Shown: piece after piece, positions 11,804 through 24,241 of the stretch
Layout of the letters: each line of letters opens with the position of its first letter
Numbering within the stretch: the first letter of the stretch is position 1
Assembly: GCA_949358305.1 (NCBI GenBank)
Contig: OX442315.1
Coordinates: 18,130,427 to 18,194,426, forward strand
Source: Strigamia acuminata
Lineage: Eukaryota > Arthropoda > Chilopoda > Geophilomorpha > Linotaeniidae
Reading direction: 5' to 3'
DNA length: 64,000 nt
The notes under the pieces: generated by a model
The model's input: the letters and a program-made list of their open reading frames with translations, nothing else
Database searches by the model: none
What the model was told of the DNA's origin: nothing
Program-made: the position numbers and the translations under genes

Positions 11804-12698
11804 CAGAACAGATAAAAATTGCAGGGAATTGCCATAAACATAAACCTAGTTTAAAGATGTTTGTTCAGACGAGGCAGTAGTTTATTTAATTTGCTAAAAA
11901 TGTTGTTTTGAAATTAACTTATGAGCAACTATGCTTGCGGTTTTGAGTTTTGTGTGAACAATTTTTACCGGTGATGCAATATGGCACAAAAACCTGTTTA
12001 ATTCAGTCATGGGTTTTTGTTTCGGGGATTACGATCTGTTGAATTAACCTAACCCACTTGGAAACATCTTTTGCCTTTTGCAAAATTCCTTTTACCGTCT
12101 GACAGTTTTAATTTGGGAATATTTGGCTAATTGCTTTAAGATTTTTTCACTTGTTACTTTTTTTCATTAATTATCTTAGAAAATGGCTTTCTTATGAGAG
12201 AAAGAGTTTTTTAATCAGTTTTCTCAGGATTAAACGCAGTTTAAGAAATATGATAGGAATGTTAAGTCTCTTGGAATAATGAAATTGGATTGAGAGAAAA
12301 CTTGAAAACAACAAAAAAAAATTTATTACATTTATTTTTTCAGATTTTTTTTAAAAAAAAAAAATCAGGAATGTTTATTCATTACATAATATATGGCCAA
12401 AGCGAAAATATTTACAAACACAAAATCAAAGTGAGTGTCAAGTTTTTTCACAAAAATAAAATATTTTTTTTTGTTCTTACTTTATGCATTTGATAAAAAG
12501 CGAAATAAAATGAGCTAAAAACACATCAACACAACAAAATGCATTCTAACACAATTCTTTTCTGCGCAGATGAGATTTAAAAAAGAAATAATAACAAGAT
12601 AATCCCAAAACAGATTTGCAATGAAAATTATTAGTCCAATTCACGGAGTCGTAAATCCAATTGAAATTCTTTCTTTTCCTTGGGGGTGTCTTCAAATT

Positions 12699-13571
12699 CT
12701 ACTTCTTTCCAATCAGACGCACAACGTCGGGTGCAGAGGCCACGGATCCCTGGGGTTGTCCATCAGGAATGCCTTTTCGCGGGTAAAACTGCTTGTCCTC
12801 ATTGCCGAAGAAGTCGTTCATGTAAAGCCAGTCGCTAGTCGTTGCACACTCGATGGCGTCTTTCTCGTACTCGCAGATAAGCTGACTCTGGTCGAAAACC
12901 GTTTGGTTGCCGCAGAAGAAACTGTAGATGAACGTTTCTTGGGCTCCATCTGCGTGCTGGACGGGCACGCACACGTGAAAGATTTGGCAGTTGTTGTCTA
13001 CGTCCGCGTAATAGCCGTATTGACGTCCCTCGCAAGAGAATGTGCTCTTAATGTTGCCAACGATCAATTCGGCACCGTCCGGTAGTACATAACTGTGAGC
13101 ACCTGCTTGTCTTTTGACGATCTAATCGATAGAAAGAGCGCTTTTAGTGATTAATAAGAGTGATTGAGGTGTACTCCTTACACGTGGGAACGCCATCACC
13201 GCGGTAATGAGAACCACAGCTGAAAAAAAAGACGATAAAAATATGAAATTATGAAATGACTATTTCCCACATTGTCATTGCAATTATAATTGTATTTTTA
13301 AAACCGGTTCTATCAACTCGCTTAATCCGTGATGTAATTTCAACTCGCGACCTTCACTCGCTCTTCTTCTGAGGAGCAGGGAAGACCAAAGTTTTTACGG
13401 AGGGTAAATTATTACTAGGAAGGACCTTGGAGAATAAAGTGTGCCCTTTGGAGGAGCCCATTGACCCATTCCCCTCGTTTTGCAGGGGCTTGTTTTTCCG
13501 CATTGCACTACATCGTAGCAAGAAATGGAAAAAAAATTCTAACCTGAGAATATAACTTGACCGATCTTCAT
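12699..13571 (-). CDS. secreted single-CBM14 chitin-binding protein, gene 1
   Basis: Exons 13544-13571, 13182-13219 and 12699-13121 on the minus strand (phases 1 and 0) give 162 aa. Residues 1-20 form a signal peptide (MKIGQVIFSAVVLITAVMAF), followed by IVKRQAG with a dibasic KR-Q site. The linker LPDGAELIVGNIK leads into a CBM14 domain with cysteines at 52, 67, 73, 92, 105 and 114 (spacings 14-5-18-12-8) and the family words YGYYADVDNNC and FHVCVP. The tail differs from its relatives: it has DWLYMNDFFGNED plus about 30 residues ending LIGKK, against the shorter FGITDRP type elsewhere. The family binds chitin extracellularly; here that is inferred. An untranslated first exon likely precedes it, with a donor GTAAGC near 13677. 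Confidence 0.88.
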
Positions 13572-13773
13572 TTTTGTGGGTGATTATTTTCAATAAATAA
13601 ATCTAAAAAGTTAAAATTAATCGTTAAGTTTGAATAGTTGAAGGTGGAAATGATTTAGTGGAGTAAATGTTGCTTACTTGCGTCGCCTGGACGTTTGTGG
13701 TAGGTTTGATTTGTGAATGATTACGACGTTCACTTTCGTCTTTCGGTATGAATCTGCTGCGAGCAGAGAGGTC

Positions 13774-13782
13774 CTTTTTAAA
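13774..13782 (-). promoter_or_regulatory. TATA-like box, CBM14 gene 1
   Basis: TTTAAAAAG on the minus strand, just upstream of a likely untranslated exon that ends at the GTAAGC donor near 13677. The 184-aa minus-strand ORF covering this promoter is therefore not accepted as a gene. Confidence 0.45.
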
Positions 13783-16700
13783 GCCTGCCGCTTGCTCTTG
13801 CAACCACGTGACTGAAGATGTTCAACTACGTCACCCGCCAAAAATAGGTCGGGTAGCCACAGGGTTGAGATGAGCCACATATCATCCGAAGAAATTGATG
13901 GGAATTTAAAAGAAATAATGAAATAAAAATAAATAAACTGATTGCCATCGTGGCTTTTCTTCGCCAGAGACCCACGTGACCTTTTGCTTTGGCATAAATT
14001 AAAAGAATTGATAAATGGAAACCGAAATTGACCATTCGGCAACGTCACTTTAGCCAGAGGGTTCACTTTCTCTTTCACGATTCCCTTTTTTTTGTTTTGG
14101 GTAACGAATTTGCTCATGCGCGAATCGAGTGGCCAACTGCCCACATGCGTGACCTCTGACGTCACTAGTGGTGTGTAAGAAGGTAGGAGGACTCTGAGAA
14201 AAAGGGGTTTGCTCAAATCATTCATCAAAGCGTCCTAATGAACCCACGCAATTGCACCGGCGTCACCACTTAACCTCACAGTTCCAAATGCAACTTCGCA
14301 CGTATATTCGACATCGTTGCATCGAGGCCAGGTAATTGGCGCCTCCGAACTCTCTAGAAGAATGTATTCTTGCTTGATTATCGAAAAGACCTTGAAGCAA
14401 CTGCGAAAGAAAACAAAAGCTTGAAGAGAGACAAAAAAGGTGCACAAGCGGAGGACAAATAATGATATTAAAGTGTAGAATTGATTCATTCTTAATCATC
14501 TTTGAAGGAGACGTCTGAGTTATTGCGATTTGGCGACATTTAAAGCAATTGCAGTTAATGAGAGAGGCTTGGAATGCTGATCACCAATTAATGAGTTGTG
14601 GCGACAGGTGTCGGCCTACACAAATGAGGATGGGCAAAAGTCGGGGTGAAAGGACTATTAAAGATTCAACTTTTTCATTTCGAATGTGTTGTGTGTGTTA
14701 GTTAGTCGGCGGTCCTTCACCTCTTGTTTATTTCAATGTTTTGGCTGGTAAATAAATTTGGTTTGTCTGTTGGTTTTCTAATTAAAAATGCGGGGAAAAT
14801 TGAAAGTGAAGCGGTTTCTTCGATGCAATCCTTGAACTTGTCCCTCCGGACACCGCCCTTGGAGGGCGTGGTCGACAACAAATGCGGTCATTCCTCAGGT
14901 GCTGAGGTAATATCCTGGAAATGAAAGTGAAATGGGTTTTGGAATGGGTGTTGGAATTCTGGAAGAAATTGTTGGATTTTTTTGTTGTTGTTTCGTTTGG
15001 TGGAACCCTTTTTATTTTATTTAATAGTGAAGCAAATTTGATATGATATTTGATAAAAACAATTTTATTATTATTATTTTTTTAATAATTGTTTTAGACA
15101 AATAGAAATGTAGGTGTAAATCAAGATGAAGTAAAGTTCAACGGACGCTACAAATTGTTTGTGTACAACTACACTAGGAATATTTAATCTTTCTAGCATT
15201 ATCAGTTATAGCCTGGATTCCTTGGACATAAGGTAGTTGATAAAATCGCCGTATACACTGGAGAAGACGCCTTCTAGTGTTGTAGTTTGAAATGGAACAA
15301 GTTTCTTGATTTTAACTACAATGCTATTTTTGAAGCGCAAACAGAGGAAATAGAGGACAAACAAATGTTGTGTATAGTTCTTTGAACTTAATTTTGGAGT
15401 TAAATTTGGTCACACTTATGGCAGTTTCCACCTAGAAATTACTTTAATTTATTATTCTCAAGGTGAAAGTCTCACCTTGGATGATTACAGATTGGATCAT
15501 CTTGATGATGGAGAATATGATATCACGTGCGTTTTTGGAAATATAGCCCTGTATTAGTGAGCTAACTATTTCTTTTATGGCAGGATTTGAATTTTTTTTT
15601 GGTGGGAAATATTTAAATTTAAAAAAAAAAATTTAAAATTTTGGAAAGTTGTTTTGAAATTCTTTTCACGTTTTCACGCGTGGGTGCATTGACGTTTGGA
15701 GCGGTCAGATCAATTGCGGGTGACCAAATGTACTTCTCGCATTTCAATTGGAAAATTATCACGTTTTGTACATGTGTTGCCACTAAGCAGATGGTAATCA
15801 TATTTAGTTATACCTGGAAGAATTTCTCGGAACTTAAAAATTTGCTAACCCTAAGAAAAGGGTTAAAAGGTGAATGGAAATATGCAATTATACAATTATC
15901 AACCTTGAGATTTATTGTCTTTTAAATTTCGTTTTCGAATCTCTTTTTAAGTCATTTGTATCGCACCCGCTTCCGTTATTAAGTGTTAAACCTAAATACA
16001 TCTCAATCTGCAATGTAACTTATTTAACCCTTTAACCCTTGATGATTTTTTACGAGGTCAGCATATTTCACGTCGACGAACAATGGTTTTGTGGTTTTTC
16101 GTTTTTTTTTATAGTTTTTATTTTAATTAATTATGCAAATTATTTGATTTTATTAATAAAAACATTTGGATTTGGAAGTGATAAGGTGAATGCCTTGAAC
16201 AGGCACGTTTAGAATTCGCGTTGAAGAAGGGGAAAATCGAAGAGGTGAAGGGAAACGTTTTCGCACTCCATCAAATGAGGGCGATTCGTAAATTATTGTG
16301 CACACAAATTATTTGTTCCACTTCGAGAAGAAAGAAGCACTTGTACGAGTCAAGGGTCGAGGTTTTTTTCTTTGATCTCGACTCACTACTTTTTGAGATA
16401 CAATATCCTCCTTTTTTAGTTTCCATTCGCCCTGGTAATGCGAGATGGTTTCACTCCAAATTCAATTTAAACTACAGGTAATATAGACATCAATTTTTAC
16501 TCAAGTTTTTTAAAGTAAATCCCCGCTTGTTCCCAATAAAAACTTCCGGTTTTGAAGTGTCAACTTTGTTTATGTTTTTCACACCAACTTGTTGAAGAAT
16601 ATCTCACAATTCTTCATTCATATATTTCTTTTTCTCATCTTCAGATGTTGGGACATTTGATTAGGAATAAATAAAAGGTGAAGTAGGCAATTATTTTTGA

Positions 16701-18994
16701 CAGAAATTGCGTTTGATTATTGTTTCGTTTGTTCCTCTTTTCTCTCTAATTTCACCTCCAATTTAAATTTACCTAAATCCGAAAGAAATAATCGTTTTAT
16801 ACGAGCAAATTGGGTCAGTGACCTGCATTACTTTGATGGTGATAAATTGAAACGAAATTTGTGCTTTAGCAATTTCTAATGGGGGGGCTTTGTGTTGGTA
16901 ATAGAAGATCCGTCAAATCAAATTTAATATATTTTGTTAAATTGGTGGCCACTGATCGAGTGGCACCGTTTAAAATGGTATATTGAACCCGCTCGGGTCA
17001 TTTTTTTATGGTGTAGGAAAGAATTACTTCACAAATGGATTTTCTATAAGGCGGAACGCATATTTATTTTCTGGGTTGAGGAAAAGTTTCCCTGAATTGA
17101 GAAAATTACATTTTTTCTTTCCTTTCACTATTTGTGGCCTCGGGTTCACATTCTTTGCGTCGTTTCACCACGAGTTATTGGAAAGTCAGGGGATTTTTAC
17201 GACGGTTAACTCTGACCTTTAACTTGTTAATTTTATGTATTTTTTTGCAAAAGAGAAAGGGGAAAAAATTGCACACAACTCTTTTCTCGTCCCATTACAA
17301 AAGTAAAAGTATTTTTTATTTTTTATTGCTCTTATCTTCTTTTTTTTCCAAAGTAACATTCTTGTATGACACACAATGAAATGAATTACGAGTTTCAGGA
17401 TTTAACCGGCGAAAAAAGTTGAAAGTATTTCTAAATGTGGGTGTAAAAGCTTCTTAATCAAGGCGCAGGTGTGAGACAAAATTGCAGTAGGCACAACCAA
17501 TTTAATTTTCATTTTTACCTTGGGATCTGTAACTATTGGCCAACCGTGGTGGGGATCCGGGAAGAAAACACGATTTACATGTGAAAAAGGAGGTTTTTGT
17601 GGGAAAAAACCAAAAACCCTGAACTTGATATTTTTTTTCAAAGTTAACTTTATTTCGAATTACAAACACGATGCCTAATAAAGTAAGTTGATGTGCTATT
17701 GCGTCAGAAGTATAATGCAAATTGAATACGAAATGAACACACTACACTTGAACGTGCCTGATTTATTGAGATCGGAGCGTTATGTAGGTGGAAAATTCAA
17801 AAAAGTGACAAATCACGCATTACATTTTGCAATACCTCACACCTGGCGTTGTTTATTTATTTATTTAGAAAAGCACAAATTTCAAGAAAACATTTTAAGA
17901 CTAAAAACAATTTTTTTTTTTATCTGTGGACATCTGTTTGTGCGACATCTACATTAGAAATTGTAATTTTTACATTTGTTAAAGGTAGACTCAAAGTCTA
18001 GACGCCTTCATCACATAAACACAGTGTGCCAGAATTTGTGTAAATATGCATCAGGTGCAAAAAAAGAAAAAACGATTTTTCATGCATGAAATGTGCGAAT
18101 CCGCTGAATCAATACGCCGCGATTGTTTATTTTACGGTTAAACACATTTGCAACTGTATTTGAAAGATTTTTTTTTATTGAGTACATTGGGAAGTCGCCC
18201 CTGACCGCATTCTTGAAGCGATTTACTGATCGACCTTCAATAATGTGATGAACTTAACGGATATGGCACCAAACGTCTTGACGATTCGCGCGAGCTACAC
18301 CTGTGGGCGGGAACGTCTTTTCCCGGATGTGTCTCTTTCGCTGCTCAGATGAGTTGGGGAAGGTGAACTTGTTGAGAACATGCATAGATGTATTCCTGTT
18401 TACCTTTAGGTTGAAAAGAACAATAAAATTGACTGCCGTTCATATTATTACTGATTTGGGACTCATTTGTACTGGAACGAATTATTTAAAAATAAATCAC
18501 ACGATAATTTTCTTTGAGTAATTTCAGAATGTTGAAGGGTGCGTGTGGGGAAAAAAGTTCACTGAGTAATGAATGCACGAAATAATTAAAACTACTTATG
18601 AGATTTTTATATTTTCTGATAGTTTTGCTTGGACGTCACTATTATTTAAGGGTGATTTCGTTTTCATGCCAAATACTATCTTACATATTTAGCACAATAC
18701 GAATGTGTTCCTGTTAAGGGGAATTAGTGGAAGAATGAGGACTAGAAAATACCTCACTTCCGTTACCATTACCTAATGGGTATTAGACACCCATACTCGG
18801 CCATCAATCAAGGCGTTTTTTGAAGAGGCGCTGAACAGTTTCAAATGATAAGAACCTCATGGTCTTTCGCAAATACTTTTCTCCGTAATAATGAGCATCG
18901 CAGCGATTTTGCGTTGCCCTAGACTGAATTTGGGCCATTGGTGCACCAAATAAATAAATAACACAGAAAAGCAGTAGTTACGTGGTGGTCCAAG

Positions 18995-19520
18995 GTGCGT
19001 CCAAAAAGTCTGTGGAATGAAGAAAAGTTTGAAATAAATTAACTCCTAATATTTTGATTTAATTTTTGCTAAATATACCAGTCAAGTAATGTTTGATTAA
19101 ATTTTCCAACTGATTCAATAATATTTATTTAAAACAGCAACAATATATCACCTAGCGACACATGTACCAATATTGGGCACCTAGTATTCGCCTTAACAAT
19201 TAGTGGGCCCTGGTTATCTTGATATGTGAGCTTTCCGTAGGCCCAGAAAACTGTATCAGCCAGTAAGATTCCTGGATTCAGAGCCAAAACCTAGTAATCC
19301 TTTCTGGAAGACAGGATCTGGATCTATATCTTAATATTCAGAACCCTTTCTGTGGATTAGAGATCTTTTATGAGAGAGAACGAATTAATTTCCTAGCACA
19401 TGGTGTAGTTTTGGGGTTATTTTTGTAACATTTTTTAATATTCCTATGTGGGGAATATTTTTTTCTTGTTTTCTATAAATTAAAATTTTTTTTGTGTGAT
19501 GACATTCACGGACTTTGTGT
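18995..19520. mobile_element. possible mariner-type short element
   Basis: The left end reads GTCCAAAAAGTCTGTGGAATG. The right end near 19500 is an imperfect inverted copy (CATTCACGGACTTTGTGTG). The length of about 530 bp and the lack of any transposase fit a non-autonomous element. Termini are imperfect, so confidence is limited. Confidence 0.35.
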
Positions 19521-20118
19521 GAAGAGTGCTATCTGGTGACAAAATAATGAATCTTACAGTTCTAAACCGCCACAATTCTAATTATTTTATGATGTAATTT
19601 TGTTTTTCGGTTTTTGAAAACTCAAGGACATTTCGTAATTCGGGAAAAAATTAAGGAACATAAGAAAAAGAGTTTTGTTATTTGATTCAAATTGGGTTTA
19701 TGTAACTATATAATCTGGGAATTTTTACATTGTCATCTAATATGGTGCGATTGTAATCATAGATTCGGATAAAATTGACAGTGAAATTCAGGACAAGGGA
19801 GTTGCAACTAAGTGCAATTTTTTCATAAAGTTATTTTAAAAAATAAGAAGGAAAAAAAGTTGAGATAAAAGAAAGGAAGGATGAAAAATGTTACAATTTG
19901 GAACTAGGAGGAAAAAAACAAAAGCTGAAAATGTGAACAGGCTTCATGTTAATTTAACAAAATTATACGTTGGGAGAAATAAAATTTGTTGTGGAGGTGA
20001 TGGGAACATCCAAATGCAGTCAAGGGTGAGAGAAAAGAGGAACCAGAAAGAAATTAACACACCTTGAACTCAGCTCACTTCTCATTTCAGTTAGGTTTAT
20101 TAAAAACACATCTGCAAA

Positions 20119-20150
20119 ATAAAAAAAATAAAAATAAAAATAAAAATAAT
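20119..20150. repeat. (AAAAT)n microsatellite
   Basis: Tandem AAAAT units, six or so. Confidence 0.85.
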
Positions 20151-21177
20151 TTGAAGCTGACAACTGCCATTTTGGAAGAGAAATGAAAAAAAAATATTTT
20201 ATTTTTTATTTTTTTGTGGAACTTTCTTGAAATTTTGAAAGATTATTGAATAACAACTTAATTACGTAGGTTAATTATGATGTAAGAAATTAGGGCCATA
20301 GCGAAAAAACCGTTTAAGAAAGTGAAACGGGATTCTTAAATCATAGGCTTTATTAAAATCCTTGCGCATCAAGCATCTTAAGACACTTAATAACAAGTTT
20401 GCACGTGCAGGTTTATTTGTGCATGTGCATACTGATGAGAATGGGCGTTTTTGTTGTATTTTTTAATGTTTGTATTTTTATGAAAATCAGTCACGATTCG
20501 TATTCCTTTCTTCTTCTTTTCTTTCTTAACTCTTTTTATGGTGTATTCGGGTAAAAGTGAAAGTTGAACCGGTTCCCAATGAATAATGGCTTTCAGTTAA
20601 TGCTAGTAATTTTGAAAATCTCTAAATTCCATCCATTTTGAAACTTTACCACGAAGTCACGCGGTGTTGTGATTTATAGTTAGTTTATGGTGAACTTTGG
20701 GAAACGAGAAATGTAAATTTCCTTTTGTTTTCGTCTGGTATCTTTTAATAGTTAGAAAAAAATTAACCATTTTATCTCATAAAATGCTATTTTTTGGGTG
20801 TGAATTTGAAGGGTTATTAAAGAGATACATCTGGCTCTTTTTTCCTCTTCATTTTTGCCTTGAACTTGCCTTGACCAAACTTGGAAAAAAGTTACGTTTT
20901 TTGTAATGGAAATTACGTAATTGCTTCCATCAAAGAATGGCACATGTATGACTTAAGCAAATAATTAACATCATACTCACGGATGCACAATTCACGACTA
21001 TTAAGTGGGAAAATGTATTTGAACTTGACCTTTTCAATTAAATGAAAATGAATTGCAGAATATAATTTAAAAATATTATGCTGACTTTTTTGAATGAAAT
21101 GGCATTTATTTCCCTCAAATTTCCACTCAAAGTTTAGTTATTCCATAATTTTCTAATTAAATGCTTTTTCTATCTGA

Positions 21178-21189
21178 CACTAGATGGCA
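21178..21189 (+). promoter_or_regulatory. CTCF-like core motif next to CBM14 gene 2
   Basis: CACTAGATGGCA on the plus strand, one base short of the CCASYAGRKGGC core. An inverted partner, TGCCATCTAT, follows about 45 bp later. It lies about 260 bp beyond the 3' end of the adjacent gene. Confidence 0.25.
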
Positions 21190-21452
21190 ATAACAATTTA
21201 AAGCCTAATTTGAAGCGCTTTTAGAACTACACTGCCATCTATGAAAGAAAAGTTAAATTAGAAATAATTAAAATGAAATGAAAACGTTACATTTTTTTTA
21301 TACAAATTGCTGTTTATTCACGAATATCAGAATTCCACATGGTAAACATCTATGCGATTTAATAATAATTCAATTCCATAAAAAAATGTTATAAAAATGC
21401 ATCCGTTAATCCTTGAACGTGTGGCTGTAAATGATCAATAAAACTTCGCCAT

Positions 21453-22686
21453 TTAACCTCTAGCTGGCGCTGGCGCTGGCGCTGCCACTGGTGCAGGCCC
21501 ACCAGGTGCTACTGCAGCTTTGTCTTCTGGACGACCGAAATTTTCGTTGATGCTGTAAAAACTTTCAGATTTCGAACAGTCTACATTATCTTGATAATCG
21601 CAAGTTAATTTCTCCTAACATTATGCAAAGCAAAAACAACATTAGCACTTCCATCATCGAAAAAACAATTTTCTAATTTATTTCCATTACCTGATTGAAT
21701 AAAGTTTGATTTCCACATACAAAACTCCATTGAATAGGTTGTGTGACTCCATTTTCATCTCCAACAGGCACGCAGACGTGAAACAATTTGCAGTCATTGA
21801 AAGTATCGGCGTAATACCCATAAATTCTCGATACACAAGTGAACCCGGACTTTATATCTCCGACTATTACTTCGGCACCATCGGGTAATGTGAGACTTGC
21901 TGCGCCCTATCGATGGAATAGTATTGGAAATGTGAATTTTATCAAGTTAAACAACCTTACGCCTGCTGCTGGTTGAAGAGGAGGACTTTGTGGACGTGGC
22001 GCTGACTGTGGAGCTTGTCTGCCGGTAGCTTGTGGCACAGCAACGGGTGGGGTAATGGAAAGAGAATCGCTCGTTTGCTGGTCATCCGGGGCGCCCGGTG
22101 CCCCTGGAGCTGCTGAATCGGCATCTATTTGAGCTTGTCGCGCTACGTGGACATTTCTAACTCTGGATGATGCTGCTCGTTCGTGACGAGACTGACGTTT
22201 TGTTGTGGAATCTTCGTCTTTAATGGTCTTCGATGATGAGGTCGATTGGATTCGATGTTGACGTAAGATCTTCAAGGCTTTGCTACCCCCTGATCCTCCA
22301 TTTGTGTTTTCATTTTGAGTTTTCGTACTGAGAGTGGCGGTTTTCTTTTCCTTGTCGTCATCGTCGTCGTCATCGCTAGCGTCGTCGTCTTGGGCGGCAC
22401 GAGCCGTGCGACTTCCAAGTGTGGACCCAGAAGAGGATGATGTTGTCGATTCAGAAGCTTGGAAGTTTGAAACGAAACTTGCAATGTCGGTGGACAAAAC
22501 CTTTGGGAATGAAAGAATGGTTTGGTTTGGTTAATGAATGGTTTTGTTTGGAAATTTGTTTTCTTACCACTGCCAAGCTTCCCAAGAGGAAAAAAATGAC
22601 TGGAAATAAATAAGTGTTGGTTAGTTTTGATTGGAATTGTATGGAAGTCGAGATAAGTTTGACTTACCCAAAGTGAAGTTCTTCAT
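21453..22686 (-). CDS. secreted CBM14 protein with long Ser/Asp linker, gene 2
   Basis: Five exons on the minus strand, 22668-22686, 22568-22599, 21961-22500, 21691-21906 and 21453-21614, give 322 aa. The signal peptide is MKNFTLVIFFLLGSLAV. Residues 18-197 are a low-complexity linker: serine-rich, then an acidic run (about ten Asp followed by KEKK), then Arg/Ser- and Pro/Gln-rich parts with VARQAQ. The CBM14 domain follows, with SLTLPDGAEVIVG before it and all six cysteines (spacings 14-5-18-12-7). A phase-0 intron falls after FNQ, between cysteines 4 and 5, exactly as in gene 3. The tail has YSINENFG and then alternating Ala/Pro. This is the longest linker of the cluster. The acidic segment could bind calcium or mineral, but that is only a guess from composition. 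Confidence 0.88.
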
Positions 22687-22733
22687 TTTGAAATGTTCGC
22701 AACTTTCTGACTGGAAAGTGTTGATTGTCAACT

Positions 22734-22743
22734 CCTTTTTATA
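22734..22743 (-). promoter_or_regulatory. TATA box of CBM14 gene 2
   Basis: TATAAAAAGG on the minus strand, about 50 bp upstream of the ATG at 22686. An initiator-like TCAGA lies near 22711, at the expected distance. Confidence 0.7.
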
Positions 22744-23525
22744 CGCACTGTCGAGCTGTTAATCCTTTAAGAGGTGACATCAGTCCTTTGAAAGTGGGTC
22801 GTTCATCCAAATACACACGCCTCTGGCAGTCTGTCATTTCTTCTTTCGTCTGCTGCTGGTGTCAATATTTATATGTTGACAAATGAACCAATTGTCAACA
22901 ACAATAAACATAGATTACAAAAATATTTCTAAAACTCATTCTTAACTATCGTAATAGATGTCTTGAAACCATATATTTTTAAAAATGTATAAAAATTTAT
23001 TCTAATTGTAATTGTAGGCCTACTATTTCTTTCTTTCACCATCTGAATTCATAATTGCGTAAATTCTTCAAGTTTTATTTTTAAGGACACAAACATTAAC
23101 ACCAACTGCAATAATTTGGCATTTCCTTGTTAAAAGAACTTATTTTTAGTGTTATTTAATATCTTTAAAAAGTAAAAAGAATGTAGGGGCCGTTTTTTAA
23201 TGAAAAGAATGTCCATTTATTACTCGTTGTAATTAACCTTTTATTAAACAAAAAGGCTAATGGAATGTTTTATGTGTCGTATAGTCATCAATCTTAGTAG
23301 CAATTAAACTATTGATGTATACTAGAATTATATCATTAATTACGAAACATTTTAATGCAAATTAGCAAATGTACATAAGCAAATGTCATTAATGTTATTT
23401 ATAACGGTTTATAAGAATCAAAAGAATTTTTACTGAATACAAATTATTACAAATTAGCACAAATTATTTATCATTTTCTTGTATACTATGCAGGCAGCTA
23501 TCAATTAAATGTTGCAAAACTGCTC
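22744..23525. other. intergenic between CBM14 genes 2 and 3
   Basis: AT-rich and non-coding. It holds the upstream region of gene 2 and the 3' flank of gene 3. No other feature seen. Confidence 0.5.
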
Positions 23526-24142
23526 TTAAAATCTTCTCGGGTTCTTGGGTGGGATTACGCCGAAGAAATCATTAATCGAATAATGCGACTCTGCAAGACG
23601 ACAATCGACATCCCATTCGAATTCGCATGTCAGATGTTCCTTTAAAAAAAAATTGGAGAAAAGAATGAGAAAAACTCACCGATCAACCTCACAAACTGAT
23701 TTAGGTCAACTGATTTGACCAATTTTCAATAGCTATTCAACTGGTTTTGAAACCTCACCTGATTAAAAGCAGTTTGATTGCCACAAAAGAAACTGTACTG
23801 AAGAGTGTTACTGAATCCTCGTTCATCTACTGTCGGCAAACAAACATGGAAAACGCGGCAGTCATTCGCAACATCTGCGTAGTAGCCATAGCGCCGATTA
23901 TCGCAAGAGAAGCCAGAGCGGAATCCGCCGATTATGAACTCAGACCCGGCCGGCAATTGTATGGTATTGGGACTGCCGCCGCCTTGACGGAATCCGCCTT
24001 GTTGTGGCCTGCTTCCACCTCTTTGCCCTTGTGTCTGCAATTGGAAATCATTAAATAAATAAAAGCAGTTTTTTCGATTGCAATTACTCACGTTGTCCAG
24101 CAACACAATAAGCATTACAACGATTGCACAGTATTTGATCAT
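23526..24142 (-). CDS. secreted single-CBM14 chitin-binding protein, gene 3
   Basis: Exons 24092-24142, 23759-24034 and 23526-23639 on the minus strand, all phase 0, give 146 aa. The start MIKYCAIVVMLIVLLDN is a signal peptide encoded by one exon, unlike the split leader of most relatives. Residues 18-41 are rich in Gly, Gln and Arg (GQRGGSRPQQGGFRQGGG). The CBM14 domain carries LPAGSEFIIGGFRSGFSC, RRYGYYADVANDC, FHVCLP and FFCGNQTAFNQ, with cysteine spacings 14-5-18-12-7. Its last third sits on a separate exon after FNQ, as in gene 2, which makes the two a sub-family. The tail is YSINDFFGVIPPKN. Confidence 0.88.
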
Positions 24143-24232
24143 AATGATGTTAGCGTGTAAGTCAGAAGATTAAGTTTGAGAATGTGTCGGCTATGGTCCT
24201 GAGGATGAATGAAGGTGTTGTATTTCTGCTGT

Positions 24233-24241
24233 CTATTTATA
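24233..24241 (-). promoter_or_regulatory. TATA box of CBM14 gene 3
   Basis: TATAAATAG on the minus strand, about 90 bp upstream of the ATG at 24142. Confidence 0.65.

Larger units (their letters stand above)
13800..21177. other. 7-kb stretch with no recognised gene
   Basis: Only small AT-rich frames are present. A possible mariner-type element lies at about 18995-19520. An (AAAAT)n tract lies at 20119-20150. A minus-strand block near 19190-19330 is GC-richer and reads partly like coding sequence, but it has several stops. Confidence 0.5.

Noticed and set aside
12621-13085. Plus-strand 154-aa frame
   Set aside because: Antisense shadow of the third exon of CBM14 gene 1.
13674-14228. Minus-strand 184-aa frame
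   Set aside because: Covers the TATA-like box and the probable untranslated exon of gene 1, and shows no domain or splice support.
14235-14489. Minus-strand 84-aa frame with a hydrophobic start
   Set aside because: The hydrophobic part lacks a convincing signal-peptide cleavage site, and there is no promoter, intron structure or motif.
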